A stretch of DNA of 64,000 nucleotides from Siphonodentalium dalli. Lineage: Eukaryota; Mollusca; Scaphopoda; Gadilida; Siphonodentaliidae. The DNA lies in contig CP136061.1 in assembly GCA_032622095.1 (NCBI GenBank), positions 21,766,991 through 21,830,990 on the forward strand, in the 5' to 3' direction. Of the stretch, positions 48,134 through 59,801 are shown piece by piece; position 1 is the first letter of the stretch, and every line of letters starts with the position of its first letter. A program made the position numbers and the translations under genes. The notes beneath the pieces were generated by a model. That model did not search any database, had not been told where the DNA came from, and saw only the letters and a program-made list of their open reading frames with translations.

Positions 48134-48579
48134 AGTGTGCCTGTCATTTGCAGAATGAGGTCCCCAGAGGGTGAATAATTTAGTGATGCTACCCTGCACA
48201 GCAGGCTAGCATCACCAAATTCACCCTCTTGGGACCTCATTCTGCATTGCCTCATCTGCTATGGGAGACATAGACTAGATTGAAGTTCCCAAATGGTGAA
48301 TATTGTGATGTATACCCATTGGGAACCTCGATTATGCAATGTGTCGTCTGCCAATTTGGGGATATAGAGAAACTAAACTAAATTAAAAAAGAAATATAAT
48401 CTAAGTTTCTCTAGAAATTTGATAATAAAGAAACTTTCTAGAGAAAATGACGCCTAGGCAGAATGAGGTCCCCAGAGGGTGAATTTAGTGATGCTAGCCT
48501 GCTATGCAGAATAGCATCACTAACTTCACCCTCTGGGGACCTCATTCTGCAAATGACAGATACGCTATAATCAGGCTTG
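48134..48579. mobile_element. hAT-like MITE, ~446 bp long form
   Basis: Palindromic module (48134-48250), central unique part including gattgaagttcccaaatgg and gaggggatat-like sequence, then a second palindromic module (48450-48579) ending atcaggcttg. Confidence 0.85.
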
Positions 48580-48589
48580 TGTTAAGGGG

Positions 48590-48613
48590 TCGATTACTTA
48601 GGGCATTACTGTA
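48590..48613. mobile_element. Mariner-like MITE terminal fragment
   Basis: tgttaaggggtcgattactt and agggcattactgta: only the right terminal ~24-30 bp remain. It lies between a hAT-like MITE and exon 12. Confidence 0.8.
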
Positions 48614-48643
48614 GTTGATAAGAATGTTTTTGTCTTGTTTTAG

Positions 48644-48754
48644 TTTGCTGCCGTACTATCATCACCCCGTTGTCGCCAAGATGTGTATCCAGCATAAGGT
48701 GCACATGGTGACAGCTAGCTACGTCTCTCCGGCTATGCAGAGCCTTGACCAAGC
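48644..48754 (+). CDS. AASS: AASS exon 12 (SDH domain)
   Basis: 111 bases, phase 2 to 2: after Ser it reads [20 protein letters not shown] then [16 protein letters not shown]. Matches the conserved SLLPY..HP.VAK.CI..K.NMVTASY segment. Acceptor gtcttgttttag, donor GC|GTAAGT. A terminal fragment of the mariner-like MITE ends 30 bp before the exon. Confidence 0.96.
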
Positions 48755-48815
48755 GTAAGTCTGTTGTGTCAAAAATAATTTTGAGTATATTTAATCTCCA
48801 TGCTATATGAATTAA

Positions 48816-49137
48816 CCTCTTGACTGCTGAATGACGTCATGTGCTGGGCCGTTGACATTCTTGAAATTTTGCAACAGAAAAATTTAATGGAAATGTCGCG
48901 TAAACCATCCAACTGACTTCATGCAAAGGCTATTATCATACAAAATCCTTGAACATCGTACATTGTCAGAAATTTTGAGATACACTTGTCTAGTTGCACT
49001 AATTTCTGAGTTCCCAATGATGAATGATGACCACATACTAGTGCGTTGTAGTAGGTTCGTAGGTAGGAGTGACCATATAGCACACGATGTGACTTTTTAC
49101 ACCTGTAATAGTGACAGACGTCGTAGCAGCGAAGAGG
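48816..49137. mobile_element. TTAA element, CCTCTTCGCTGCT ends
   Basis: TTAA at 48812-48815 and 49138-49141; ends cctcttgactgctga and its mirror. Body collinear with 40119-40447. 49142-49682 is unique intron. Confidence 0.87.
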
Positions 49138-49682
49138 TTAAGTTTGAACCCTAATTTGATCAGTTTTCTCTAGAGTACAAGTTCATTATATATACATTTT
49201 AATTGGTTTATAATATATCTAACAGGTCATCCTAGGTAGCACAGAGGCTGATATTCAGCTCCTATATGTATATACCAATGCAAAAACAGATCTGATTTTT
49301 CCCAATTTTAACCTAAAAATTCCTAATCACATTGTTAGAGTTTCATCTAGTGTAAACTGTTGGTTCATTAATGAGTCATTACCCTAATTAACTGCCGAAA
49401 GTAGGCCCACAAAGCTCTTCCAATCCAGATACAAATGCCCCATAACACCATAATATAAAACAATAAGACACAAAACCGCACTACCGTGAAAATAGGAAGC
49501 TTTAAACAAGAGTGAACAAAGTCTGTCAAGCTAATGGGTCAAAGTACAATTGTAAACTGAAGCTTTTTTTGTTGGGGGTATGGTTAAATATAATCTGAAT
49601 CTGACCCCCATGTGTAGTTCAAGTTGTCTGATAGGAATATCATAGAAGGTGTAACCTTAGTATGAATATACTCAATTGAATT

Positions 49683-52612
49683 TTTAGCTCAACTTTACTT
49701 TGTAAAGTTTGAGCTATTGCCATGGCTTGGTATCCGTCGTCCGTGTGTGCGTGTGTGTGTGCGTGATGCGTCAACAATTTCCTTTAGCACGGGCTACAGT
49801 TCGTACCTTTGGTCCGATTATTATGAAATTTGTCATGGATGTTGACATTGACATGTAGATGGGAACGAGTCATTTTGGGGTCATCTTTGATTTCAAAATT
49901 CAATCCATTAGCACAGGCTCCAGGTCGTACTGTTTGTCTGATCATCATAAAATTTATCATGGATGTTAATATTGACATGTAGATGGGAACGATTAATTTT
50001 GGGGTCATTCGGCCAAAAAACATGACCGCAGCAGCCATCTTGGATTTTGCTCTTTGTATGACTAAATCCTTTAGCACGGGCTACAGGTCGTACCTTTAGT
50101 CTGATCATCATAAAATTTGTCATGGATGTTAGCAATGACATGTAGATTGGAACGAGTCATTTTGAGGTCATTCAGCCAAAAAACATGGCTGACAGCAGCC
50201 ATCTTGGATTTTACTCTTTGTATGACTAAATCATTTAGCACGAGCTACAGGTCGTACTTTTAGTCTGATCATCATAAAATTTGTCCTGGATGTTAACAAT
50301 GACATGTGGATGGGTACGAGTCATTTTGGGGTAATTTGGCCAAAAAACATGGCCGCCGGCAGCCATCTTAGATTTTACTCTTTGCATGACTAAATCCTTT
50401 GACACGGGCTACAGGTCGTACCTTTGGTCAGATCATCATAAAATTTGTCATGGATGTTAACAATGACATGTAGATGGGAACGAGTCTTTTTTGGGTCATT
50501 CGGGCAAAAAACATGGCCGCCAGCAGCCATCTTGGATTTTACTCTTTGTATGACTAAATCCTTTAGCACGGGCTACAGGTCGTACCTTTAGTCTGATCAT
50601 CATGAAATTTGTAATGGCTGTTGAAATTAGAATGTAGATGGGAACGAGTCGTTTTGGGGTCATTCGGACAAAAAACATGGCCACCAGCAGCCATCTTTGA
50701 TTTCAAAATTTAATCCATTAGCACAGGCCACAGGTCGTACTGTTCGTCTGATCATCATTAAATTTGTCATGGATGTTAACAATGACATGTAGATGGGAAC
50801 GAGTAATTTTGGGGTCATTCGGCCAAAAAACATGGCCGCCAGCAGCCATCTTGGATTTTACTCTTTGTATGACTAAATTCTTTAGCACAGGCTACAGGTC
50901 GTACCTTTAGTCTGATCATCATAAAATTTGTCATGGATGTTAACAATGACATGTAGATGGGAACGAGTCATTTTGGGGTCATTCGGCCGAAAAACATGGC
51001 CGCCAGAAGCCATCTTGGATTTTACTCTTTGTATGACTAAATCATTTAGCACGGGCTACAGGTCGTACTTTTAGTCTGATCATCATAAATTTTGTTATGG
51101 CTGTTGAAATTGTAATGTAGATGGGAACGAGTCATTTTGGGGTGATTCGGATGAAAAACATGGCCGCCAGTGGCCATCTTTGATTTCAAAATTCAATCCA
51201 TTAGCACAGGCTACAGGTCTTACCTTTAGTCTGATCATCATGAAATTTGTCATGGATGATAACAATGACATGTAGATGGGAACGAGTCATTTTGAGGTCA
51301 TTCGGCCAAAAAACATGGCCGCCAGCAGCCATCTTGGATTTTACTCTTTGTATGACTAGATCCTTTAGCACAGGCTACAGGTCGTACCTTTAGTCTGATC
51401 ATCATAAAATTTGTCATGGATGTTAACAATGACATGTAGATGGGAACAAGTCATTTTGAGGTCATTCGGCCAAAAAGCATGGCCGCCAGCAGCCATCTTG
51501 GATTTTACTCTTTGTATGACTAAATCATTTAGCACGGGCTACATGTCGTACTTTTAGTCTGATCATCATAAAATTTGTCATGAATGTTAATAATGACATG
51601 TAGATGGGAACGGGTCATTTTGGGGTCATTCGGCCAAAAAACATGGCCACCAGAAGCCATCTTGGATTTTACTCTTTGTATGACTAAATCCTTTAGCACG
51701 GACTACAGGTCGTACCTTGAGTCTGATCATCATGAAATTTTTCGTGGCTGTTGAAATTGGAATGTAGATGGGAACGAGTCATTTTGGGGTCATTTGGATG
51801 AAAAACATGGCCGCAAGTGGCCATCTTTGATTTCAAAATTCAATCCATTAGCACAGGCTCCAGGTCGTACTGTTCGTCTGATCATCATAAAATTTATCAT
51901 GGATGTTAATATTGACATGTAGATGGGAACGATTAATTTTGGGGTCATTCGGCCAAAAAACATGACCGCAGCAGCCATCTTGGATTTTGCTCTTTGTATG
52001 ACTAAATCCTTTAGCACGGGCTACAGGTCGTACCTTTAGTCTGATCATCATAAAATTTGTCATGGATGTTAGCAATGTCATGTAGATTGGAACGAGTCAT
52101 TTTGAGGTCATTCAGCCAAAAAACATGGCCGACAGCAGCCATCTTGGATTTTACTCTTTGTATGACTAAATCATTTAGCACGAGCTACAGGTCGTACTTT
52201 TAGTCTGATCATCATAAAATTTGTCCTGGATGTTAACAATGACATGTGGATGGGTACGAGTCATTTTGGGGTCATTTGTCCAAAAAACATGGCCGCCAGC
52301 AGCCATCTTGGATTTTACTCTTTGTATGACTAAATTCTTTAGCATGGGCTACAGGTCGTACCTTTAGTCTGATCGTCATAAAATTTGTCATGGATGTTAA
52401 CGATGACATGTGGATGGGATACAATCATTTTGGGGTCATTCGGCCGAAGACATGGCCGTCAGCAGCCATCTTGGATTTTACTTTTCTCTTCATGTCTATA
52501 AACTAGTATTAGACATTCAACTTTCCACATTCCTAATCGCTCCATTGACTGTAATACATTAAATTATTCCCTTTCCAAGTTGAGCTACAGTGTCATTGAC
52601 ACTTTCATTTAA
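49683..52612 (+). mobile_element. Array-bearing element, 17 units
   Basis: Left end tttagctcaactttactttg and right end ccaagttgagctacagtgtc as in 29289-31435, with about 17 units of 155-164 bp. A block at 49830-50340 reappears at about 51775-52290 (rare variants gattttgctctttg, gtagattggaacgag and gtggatgggtacgag), giving a ~1942 bp higher-order duplication. Minus-strand frames are by-products. Confidence 0.9.
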
Positions 52613-52774
52613 TTGCCGCAAACAATGATAATTTGTGGGAAGATGATGGATTATTTTAGAATGGTAGCTTGATCTTCATTTACAACATGGGTCTCTTTAT
52701 GATTGTGGGTCTCTTTATGATTGTGGGACTCTTTATGATTGTGGGACTGCTATTGCAAATGATTTGTTTTGTAG

Positions 52775-52883
52775 GGCTGTTGATGCTAACATAACAATCA
52801 TGAATGAAGTGGGAGTGGATCCGGGGATTGATCATATGCTGGCTATAGAGTGCTTTGATGAAATCAAACATTCCGGCGGCCAT
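52775..52883 (+). CDS. AASS: AASS exon 13 (SDH catalytic core)
   Basis: 109 bases, phase 2 to 0: AVDANITIMNEVGVDPGIDH then MLAIECFDEIKHSGGH. The E.G.DPG.DHMLA motif is characteristic of saccharopine dehydrogenases. Acceptor gattttgttttgtag-like (tttgttttgtag), donor CAT|GTAAGT. The last ~35 exon bases and the donor are repeated once 56 bp downstream; the first donor is taken as real because reading on reaches a stop codon. Confidence 0.96.
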
Positions 52884-52952
52884 GTAAGTATAGAAGTGTA
52901 AATTAGTGCTTTGATGAAATCAAACATTTCGGCAGCCATGTAAGTATAGAAT
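52849..52952 (+). repeat. 56 bp tandem duplication of the exon 13 donor
   Basis: The block from agtgctttgatg to gtaagtatagaa occurs at 52849 and again at 52905. Both copies keep CAT|GTAAGT; GT is at 52884 and 52940. Extending the exon to the second donor would read gta agt ata gaa gtg taa, a stop. Confidence 0.88.
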
Positions 52953-54366
52953 ATTTTGGTGATTTGAGTGATTTTTTTGTCCGTTTCGTCTCTCCGATCC
53001 ACTCATCCGTCCAGATATCTTAAACACCGGTTGTCCGATCTGAATGAAATTTGGTACGGATGTTCACTATTACCAGGGCATTCGTGGCACCTCTAGCAGT
53101 CAGAGGGAAAAAACATTACGAATTGTTCATCGTAAAAGCATTGAGTCGTATGTTCAATGTAAAGAGAAGAGGCAAGCCACACATTGGCTAGTTTATCTGG
53201 CATCCGGGAGTAAAAATATTGTAAAATATTCTTTCCAATTCGTTTTAAAAGGAATTTTCTCCATAGTGTAGAAGCCATCACCCGGTGCAGGGTTAAAAAA
53301 TCCCGACGAGAACCCGAATTACTCGAATGAGCATGAAGCTCCAACAAGAAAAGGCATCGTTTTTTTATGCAAAAAAAACGACATTTGTTCTGAGTGATTC
53401 TCGTAAAAAAAAAAAAAATTAGTTTATTTGTTATTGAAATTATCCATCCACGGAGCACTGTTATTGACAAGACAGTATTGTAGAATAAAGTATTGTTGAT
53501 CAATTGTGAAGACGTAATTCCGAAAAATTGGAAACAAGTGTTATTGCACGAAATTAGGAAACGGCGCGTTGTCATTCAAACATATCGTAAAGAGAACGTT
53601 CATTAAAAGTGAACAGATGAAAATTGCGACTTATCTTGCGAAGTAGAAGAAATTAAAAGGACCGTAAACTTACATGTCATCGTTTTTATAGCGAAAGGAC
53701 TGTCACATGATCGGTCAGAAGTTGAACCTAATTGGGTTTGACCGTGCGCGTACTGTTGGTACTTCTAAAAACTTTTAAAAACTTCTTCTAGAATATTGCA
53801 AGCAAGAAATATATAACCATTAGTTCATTCAGTATCCAAGATACTTATTAGGAGATACATATTTTGGGTAAAAAATATTATTTTTTTTAGATTTTTCGTT
53901 CTAGCATTATTCGAATTTGGTAGGAATGTTCACTACTATCAGGGCAATCAATTGAGTGTTCAATCGTTTATTTCCCATTTTCCATTCTAGAGGTATTCAT
54001 CTTTGTTTTTTTGGAAGTGTTGGTTTTTTGTCTGTATCTTCACCACCAGTTGATGGATATCAATGAAATTTGGTATGGCTGTTTACTACATTGATGGCAA
54101 TCAATTGAGAGTTTTCAATCGTTTTATTCATGTTTTTCATTCTATAGTTATATTTATCTTTGTTTATATGAAAATTTTAGTTTTTTTCCCATCCGAGGAG
54201 ATATCTCAACCATAGTTTATCATTTCGAATTTGCCAGTATAGCCGGTGCTCACCTCTTGTTTTTTCAATAAAAATTGAATCGCTCATAATATATAAGAAA
54301 ATTTATGGAATTATGTACCAATCACAGTTTAGCTGTAGTGAATATAATGCATTGCATTGTTTTCAG
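52953..54366 (+). other. Intron 13: repeat fragments and unrecognised sequence
   Basis: 53000-53100 and 53900-54260 contain gaaatttggtacggatgttc-type dispersed repeats (ccgatctgaatgaaat, ttcactattaccagggc). 53270-53700 is A/T-rich with a minus-strand 160-codon open frame that I do not recognise; it has poly-A runs and no similarity I can name. Confidence 0.55.
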
Positions 54367-54443
54367 ATATCATCTTTTGAGTCATGGTGCGGTGGATTAC
54401 CTGCACCAGAACACTCCGACTCTCCTCTCTTCTACAAATTCAG
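54367..54443 (+). CDS. AASS: AASS exon 14 (SDH domain)
   Basis: 77 bases, phase 0 to 2: [20 protein letters not shown] then LFYKF and two bases. CGGLPAPE is a signature of saccharopine dehydrogenases. Acceptor ttgttttcag, donor CAG|GTGGGT. Confidence 0.96.
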
Positions 54444-55093
54444 GTGGGTTCAAATAATTATTGTACCCTGAAAAAAATTGGGTGACTATGGAAATGAGCG
54501 GTGTCCATCCGAAACTTCTGTTGTCTGGATAATAACTTGAATAGTAGTCGACAGATTTTGTTGAAACTTGGTGTGTGGCCTTCATATGAGAAATTCCCAA
54601 ATCTACTTCAACTTTTGATCCGATCCGAACATTTCTGGTGGAGTTATGCCCTTTCAAATTTTAGAATTTGCTGATTATTTTGTAGTCGGATGAGTTATGC
54701 CTCTTTTTCGACTTATAATTTGCCAGATTATTATTCTGGTATCCAGTAACATAGACAATTGGAAGCAAAGTTTGATTCAATGTTTGTTCCCAAAATCAAA
54801 TTTTTCATTTCTAAAAAAAGTCAAAGGCACCTTATTCGGGGAACATGTAGCCCAGTGGCCATTTATATAAAAAGAAAGGTTGGATATGATGACTCAGAAT
54901 AGATAGAAAGGTTTGTCATTAATAATATTAACATTAGTGTCACAATCCTGTTTGCACGTCCTTATCTGCGAAGATTTCATTTTGATTAACACAGAATCCG
55001 TGTCAAATGCCAACACTAAGATCTCTGTCAACATCGGGGCTAAATGGAAAATTGATGTTCCATCCCAAAGAGACATCCATGTGCCTCTTGATC
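54444..55093 (+). other. Intron 14: degraded repeat and unique sequence
   Basis: 54470-54720 has degraded array-type motifs (ttgttgaaacttggtgtgtg, ggtggagttatgcccttt). The rest is unique. Confidence 0.5.
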
Positions 55094-55335
55094 AAGCCTT
55101 GAAATAGTGTGTCTGTCATTTGCAGAATGAGGTTCTGCATACTATTTGTAATGGATGTTAACATTGACATGTAAATCGGAACAAGTCATTTTGGGGTTAT
55201 TCGGCCAAAAAAACATGGCTGCCAGTGGCCATCTTGGATTTAAAAATTCAATCCATTTGCATGGGCTACAGGCTATACTGTTTGTCTGATCATCATGAAA
55301 TTTTTGATTTATGTTAATATTGACATTCTAATGTG
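55094..55335. mobile_element. hAT-like MITE end fused to a stray array unit
   Basis: caagccttgaaatagtgtgt and ctgtcatttgcagaatgagg (to about 55135) lead directly into one diverged unit of the 164 bp array (gttaacattgacatgtaaat, ttcggccaaaaaaacatggc). Confidence 0.75.
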
Positions 55336-55479
55336 TTTTAAGCCAAACTCATTGCAATAACAGTCAAAAAGACTTGCAAGAAAAAAACATCATACATGCC
55401 CGGAAAAAAATTCCCCCTCCCCTGACAACAATGGAAATAAAACAGATAACAGTCACGAGTTTTGTATGGTATTCATCGA

Positions 55480-55612
55480 ATCCTCTCATTAACCATCATG
55501 ATGGGATCTGCACGGGTGCAGCATTAAGGATCCGGTGCCAGTGCATTCTCTTATATATTGACACAGGGTTTTCACAAAATTTCAGGAAGCGCCAGTCATG
55601 GAAGAGTTAATT
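55480..55612. mobile_element. TTAA element fragment, CCCTTTCATGA family
   Basis: ccatcatgatgggatctgca, gccagtgcattctcttatat and ggaagcgccagtcatggaag resemble 39875-40114. Most of the hairpin is deleted. Confidence 0.65.
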
Positions 55613-55712
55613 CACACCAATAATACAGATTAAATAGTCAATCTATGGATTGAATTTCCGGTTTCATCAAACACTGCATGCTATATCAAATTCTGGATTG
55701 GTCAAAACTGCT

Positions 55713-55940
55713 ATGACCAAATTCACCCTCTGGGAACCTAATTCTGTTTAGACAATTTATCTTCTGCAAATTAGGGGATATAGACAGAAAGGAAAAAGTA
55801 ACTAAAACAATGTTAATTTGAGACTGCAGATACTTCCCAGAAGATGAGGTCTGAGCAGAATGGGTCCCCAGAGGGTGAATTTGGTGATGCTAGCCTGCTC
55901 TGGTGACCTCATATTGCAAATGAGACGCACTATTTCACAA
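55713..55940. mobile_element. hAT-like MITE, long-form fragment
   Basis: aaattcaccctctgggaacc, the central aggggatatagac and acttcccagaagatgaggtc, then a second arm ending gcactatttcacaag. Confidence 0.75.
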
Positions 55941-56006
55941 GATAAAATGTTAGCCAGCTGATAGGCGCTTAAAATGTTTGTAATTCTTTTCCTTTATCTT
56001 TTTCAG

Positions 56007-56070
56007 CTGGTTTCCGAAAGGAGTGCTTATGAACTGCTTGAGTGATGCGAAGTACCTCCTAGATGGAGAG
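56007..56070 (+). CDS. AASS: AASS exon 15 (SDH domain)
   Basis: 64 bases, phase 2 to 0: after Ser, WFPKGVLMNCLSDAKYLLDG and E. Fits the FSWSP.GVLMN....ATYLLDG segment. Acceptor tatctttttcag, donor GAG|GTTTGT. Confidence 0.95.
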
Positions 56071-56197
56071 GTTTGTTATTAATAGTTTAGCATTACTGCA
56101 ATAATCCTGGTATGCTGGTCATTCACTATGAAAATTTTATTTTGAAATAAAATAGGACCAGAGTTAAATGCTGCTGTGATAAATTTTCACCACTTCA

Positions 56198-56377
56198 TAC
56201 AGTAATGCCCTAAGTAATCTACTCTTTAACCACAGCAGAATTATTGGTAACTCTTCAGGATTTAGTCAGTGAGAGCTTTCCGATGAATGGCAACAAGCCA
56301 TATTTCTGACTAAATCCTGAAACGTTACCCATAATTCTGCTGTGGTTAAGGAGTCGATTACTTAGGGCATTACTATA
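56198..56377. mobile_element. Mariner-like MITE, left arm shortened
   Basis: tacagtaatgccctaagtaa to ttagggcattacta; ~35 bp are missing from the left arm near the centre. Confidence 0.87.
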
Positions 56378-56825
56378 GTAGTGTTGAAATGATTAGTTGA
56401 GTAGTCAGCGTCGACACAAAATGGTGAAAATCAGTTACATAATTACCCGTCGACTCAACGCCCAAATTACTGAGAAATATAGTATAAGTTTCATTGGTAA
56501 TATACGTTCTATACATGGACATAATTAGCATCATATGGGTACATAAAAAACAGATAAGTTGACTATCCGTGATTACACTATTATAAAATCACATCTATGA
56601 CCCCCCCCCTCCCCCCAAGATTTTGCTTGAAAGTACTGTTATCACTTTTGAAGTCCTGACCTTCTACTCTCCATAAAGCAGTTCACTTCTATTTGCAAAC
56701 AATTTACATGTGGACAAAAATACGAAGAGCTCACTAGCTCCTCAGTAAGCCATACCTTTGATATGACAATGACATCATGCACATAATAAATACATAGTCA
56801 TTATAAATTTTTCTGAGGGGGATAT

Positions 56826-57790
56826 TTGAATGGGTTCCGTCTATCTGTCTGTCGGGCCATCCATCCATCCCAAAAAATTGTCCAGGGGTTATTTCAAACA
56901 ATTATCAACGGATTTGAAATATTTCACAAACTAGGCTCGGCCAGACATTTTCATCAGAGTTACAGCCCATTGATTATCATTTTTTTTATGTTTAGCACCT
57001 ATGAAATGTTGTTCGGGGGTATTTGAACAATTATCAAGGTATTTCAAAGATTTTTGTATGCTAGTTCACAAAATGAGTATCTGAAATGAGTTCGCAAACT
57101 GGGCCTGACCGTACATTTTAACAGACTTACAGCCCCTTTGATTGTAATTTTTTGGCGTTTAGCGCCCAGGAAAAGTTGTCCGGGTTTCATGATCAACAGA
57201 TTGAAAGATTTTTGGTATGTAAGTTCACAAAAGGAGTATCTGAAATGAGTTAGCAAACAAGACACGGCCGTACATTTACGGCCCTTGGTTTGTAATTTTT
57301 TGGGATTTAACACCCAGGAAGAGTTGATCAGGGGTTATTTCGAACAATTATCAACGGATTTGAAAGATTTTTGGTATGTGACTTCACAAAAGGAGTATCT
57401 GAAACAAGTTCGCAAACTACGCATTTAGCACCCAGGAAAAGTTGTCCGTCCAGGGTTTGTTTCGAACTTCTATCAACGGATTTGAAAGATTTTGGCCTAT
57501 GTGTTCAAAAGAGGAGTTTCTGAAACAAGATTACAAACTGGGCCTGGCCGTACATTTTCACCAGAGTTACCGCCCTTTGATTGTCATTTTTTGGCATTTA
57601 GGACCCACAAAAAGTTGTTCCAGAGTTTATTTCAAACAATTATCAGCTGATGTTTGGTATGTGAAGGAGTTTTTTCAAACTAGTTCACAAACCAGGCCCG
57701 GCCATACATTTTTACCAGAGTTGCAGCCCGTTGATTCTTTGATTGTAATTTTTTGGTGTTGCAATTTAAATTTTAAGCCGAACTAAAACA
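56826..57790 (+). repeat. Tandem array, about six units of 110-190 bp
   Basis: Units contain aaaagttgtccgggg-like, caattatcaacggatttgaa, agatttttggtatgtgactt, ggcctggccgtacattttca and gttacagcccctttgattgt. A CCATCC-rich lead-in precedes them, as in other arrays. 56378-56825 includes a C-rich tract near 56600. Confidence 0.82.
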
Positions 57791-58826
57791 AATATTAACC
57801 AATCTCAAACAAATATTAACTGATTTCAATTATTTTTTAGCATATTTTGAAAATGTCCATCCTCAACATTGCCCACCATTGGTGACGTCTTGTTTCAACT
57901 CATCTATTAGACTGTTGGAAGCTGGGAGCATTCAAGTTATCTGAAAGTCTGTCTATGTCACTAGCATCGATGGCAATGCAAACTAACATCACTTCACCGC
58001 TGAAGATTATGCCCAAATTATTCTGCTTAGTCTTTGTCCAACAGAAAACATGATACTGTTGCAGGCGATAAATATTGCTAAATGTGCATTTTTATATGAA
58101 TTTACAGAACTACAACAACAAACAGCTGTGAAAACTTGCTGTCAGATATGAAACGAATAGGTGCGTGGTATCTGTTGGATGATGATCGGCTGGATTTTCA
58201 GGTTATATGTACATGTTATATGTTTGATTGGTGTCGACTGGTCTACTACTAATCTAGTCAACTACAAAATTCCCTACTTGTCTCAACACTACTTCATAGG
58301 CACTTTGTATGAAGTCGAAACTCCTTTTATGTGTAAAATATTTTGTTTTCTTCTGTTTTGTTCATTCCACAGTCAAAATAAATTCATACAATAAATACAC
58401 AGCTCGACATGAGTGTGTTAATGTGTTTGTTGATACGGCACAAGCATTAGCATGGAAGAATAGAAAGAGAGGCTTGATGGTACAAGTGCCGTATCAACAA
58501 ACCCATTATCACACGTGCCGTTCTATGTTCATTAGACGTCACCTGTCCTAGAATCTGTGCATTAAAAAAATACAGGCTTACATGGTTTATTTAGGCACAT
58601 GCAGGGCTTGTTTTGTCATGTGTGCTGATGCTTTTATTTTATAGTTCTGGTTTCATGGTTGAGGTGAATGTCATTTTACATCAACGAGACGCGTATGGAA
58701 TGTACATGCATATGGAATGTAGGTTCCATACGGATCTGTAAATATGGAACAGCAATAACACTTTACTTCTAGGAACAAGCGTGTAATAACACTTTACTTC
58801 TAGGAACAAGCGTGTAATAATATGGT
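57791..58826 (+). other. Intron 15, small repeats only
   Basis: gttgatacggcac (58429) is mirrored by gtgccgtatcaac (58487). aataacactttacttctagg is repeated twice at about 58754 and 58788. No gene recognised. Confidence 0.55.
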
Positions 58827-58830
58827 TTAA

Positions 58831-58982
58831 CCCTTCAATGACTGGAGCTTCCTGAAATTTTGTGAAAACCCTGTGCCAATGCATTTTCTTATTTATGCAG
58901 GTCTCCCATGGGGAGAATGCACTGAGAATGCTCTGTCACAGGATATTTAATGCTGCACTAGCGCACTGCTATCATGAAAGGG
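58831..58982. mobile_element. TTAA element, short
   Basis: TTAA at 58827-58830 and 58983-58986; ends cccttcaatgactgg and tcatgaaaggg. Degenerate hairpin core. Related to 39875-40114. Confidence 0.8.
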
Positions 58983-59196
58983 TTAAAACTATAAAGGGTT
59001 CTGTTTTATTCAATTTAGAAGATGCTCTCTCTATTAAAAAGGGTGTGTCTATGAATGTGGACTCGCAATGTCAATATGTGTTAACCTAGCACATGCATTT
59101 GAATCCCGCTCTCTGCCATTGAAATTGATTGATTGTGAAATCTGCATTGGTAGCTTTGGGCTGCTGCATCACACTCTTGGGTGACTCGCACATTAA

Positions 59197-59588
59197 CCCT
59201 TTACCCAACAAACCGGCCAAAACCGGCCAAATAAAGCTTCAACAGCCTAACATATCTTCGGTCTGTCTCAATAGAACCATACACATATGGATATCATTGG
59301 AACCGGCTCCTTGACCACATTGTGATAGTTACAGTTATGCCCTGTGCCAATGCATTCTCTTATATATGCGAGTCGACCATAGGTCGCCTCGCATATATAA
59401 GAGAATGCATTGGCCTAAAAAAAAACTTTTTTTAACACTTTTTACCATTTTTTCTTACATTCTTTAACAATTTTATAATTTTTAATGTGTTAAGCCAATG
59501 CATTCTCTTATATATGCGAGGCGACCTATGGTCGACTCGCATATATAAGAGAATGCATTGGCACAGGGCCGTTCTGTTGGGTAAAGGG
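59197..59588. mobile_element. TTAA element, CCCTTTACCCAACA ends, two hairpins
   Basis: TTAA at 59193-59196 and 59589-59592. Same layout as 44853-45292, with two hairpins in opposite orientation (59341-59414, 59494-59568). Confidence 0.9.
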
Positions 59589-59801
59589 TTAACCATGTAC
59601 CTGGTCCGGAGTTGATGGATATAGTCAGTATGCTAATCCTGATGTGCCCATTAGCTGCTCTGATTGCATGCGCCTAAATAAGGAAGGGGTAATCAATCCC
59701 CTATGAACGGGTTAATTATGATGTAAAGCACATTATAACTAATTTCCTGTTGATGTGCCTCATAAATACATCGTTTAATATTATCAGCATTTTCTTTCCA
59801 G

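Noticed and set aside
49784-52081. Several minus-strand frames of 60-97 residues with repeated MTNFMMIRLKVRPVA
   Set aside because: Antisense reading of the 164 bp array units; repeated, broken by unit length changes.
53093-53575. Minus-strand 160-residue open frame
   Set aside because: Not similar to any family I know, lies inside an AASS intron in AT-rich DNA with poly-A runs; kept only as an unexplained stretch.
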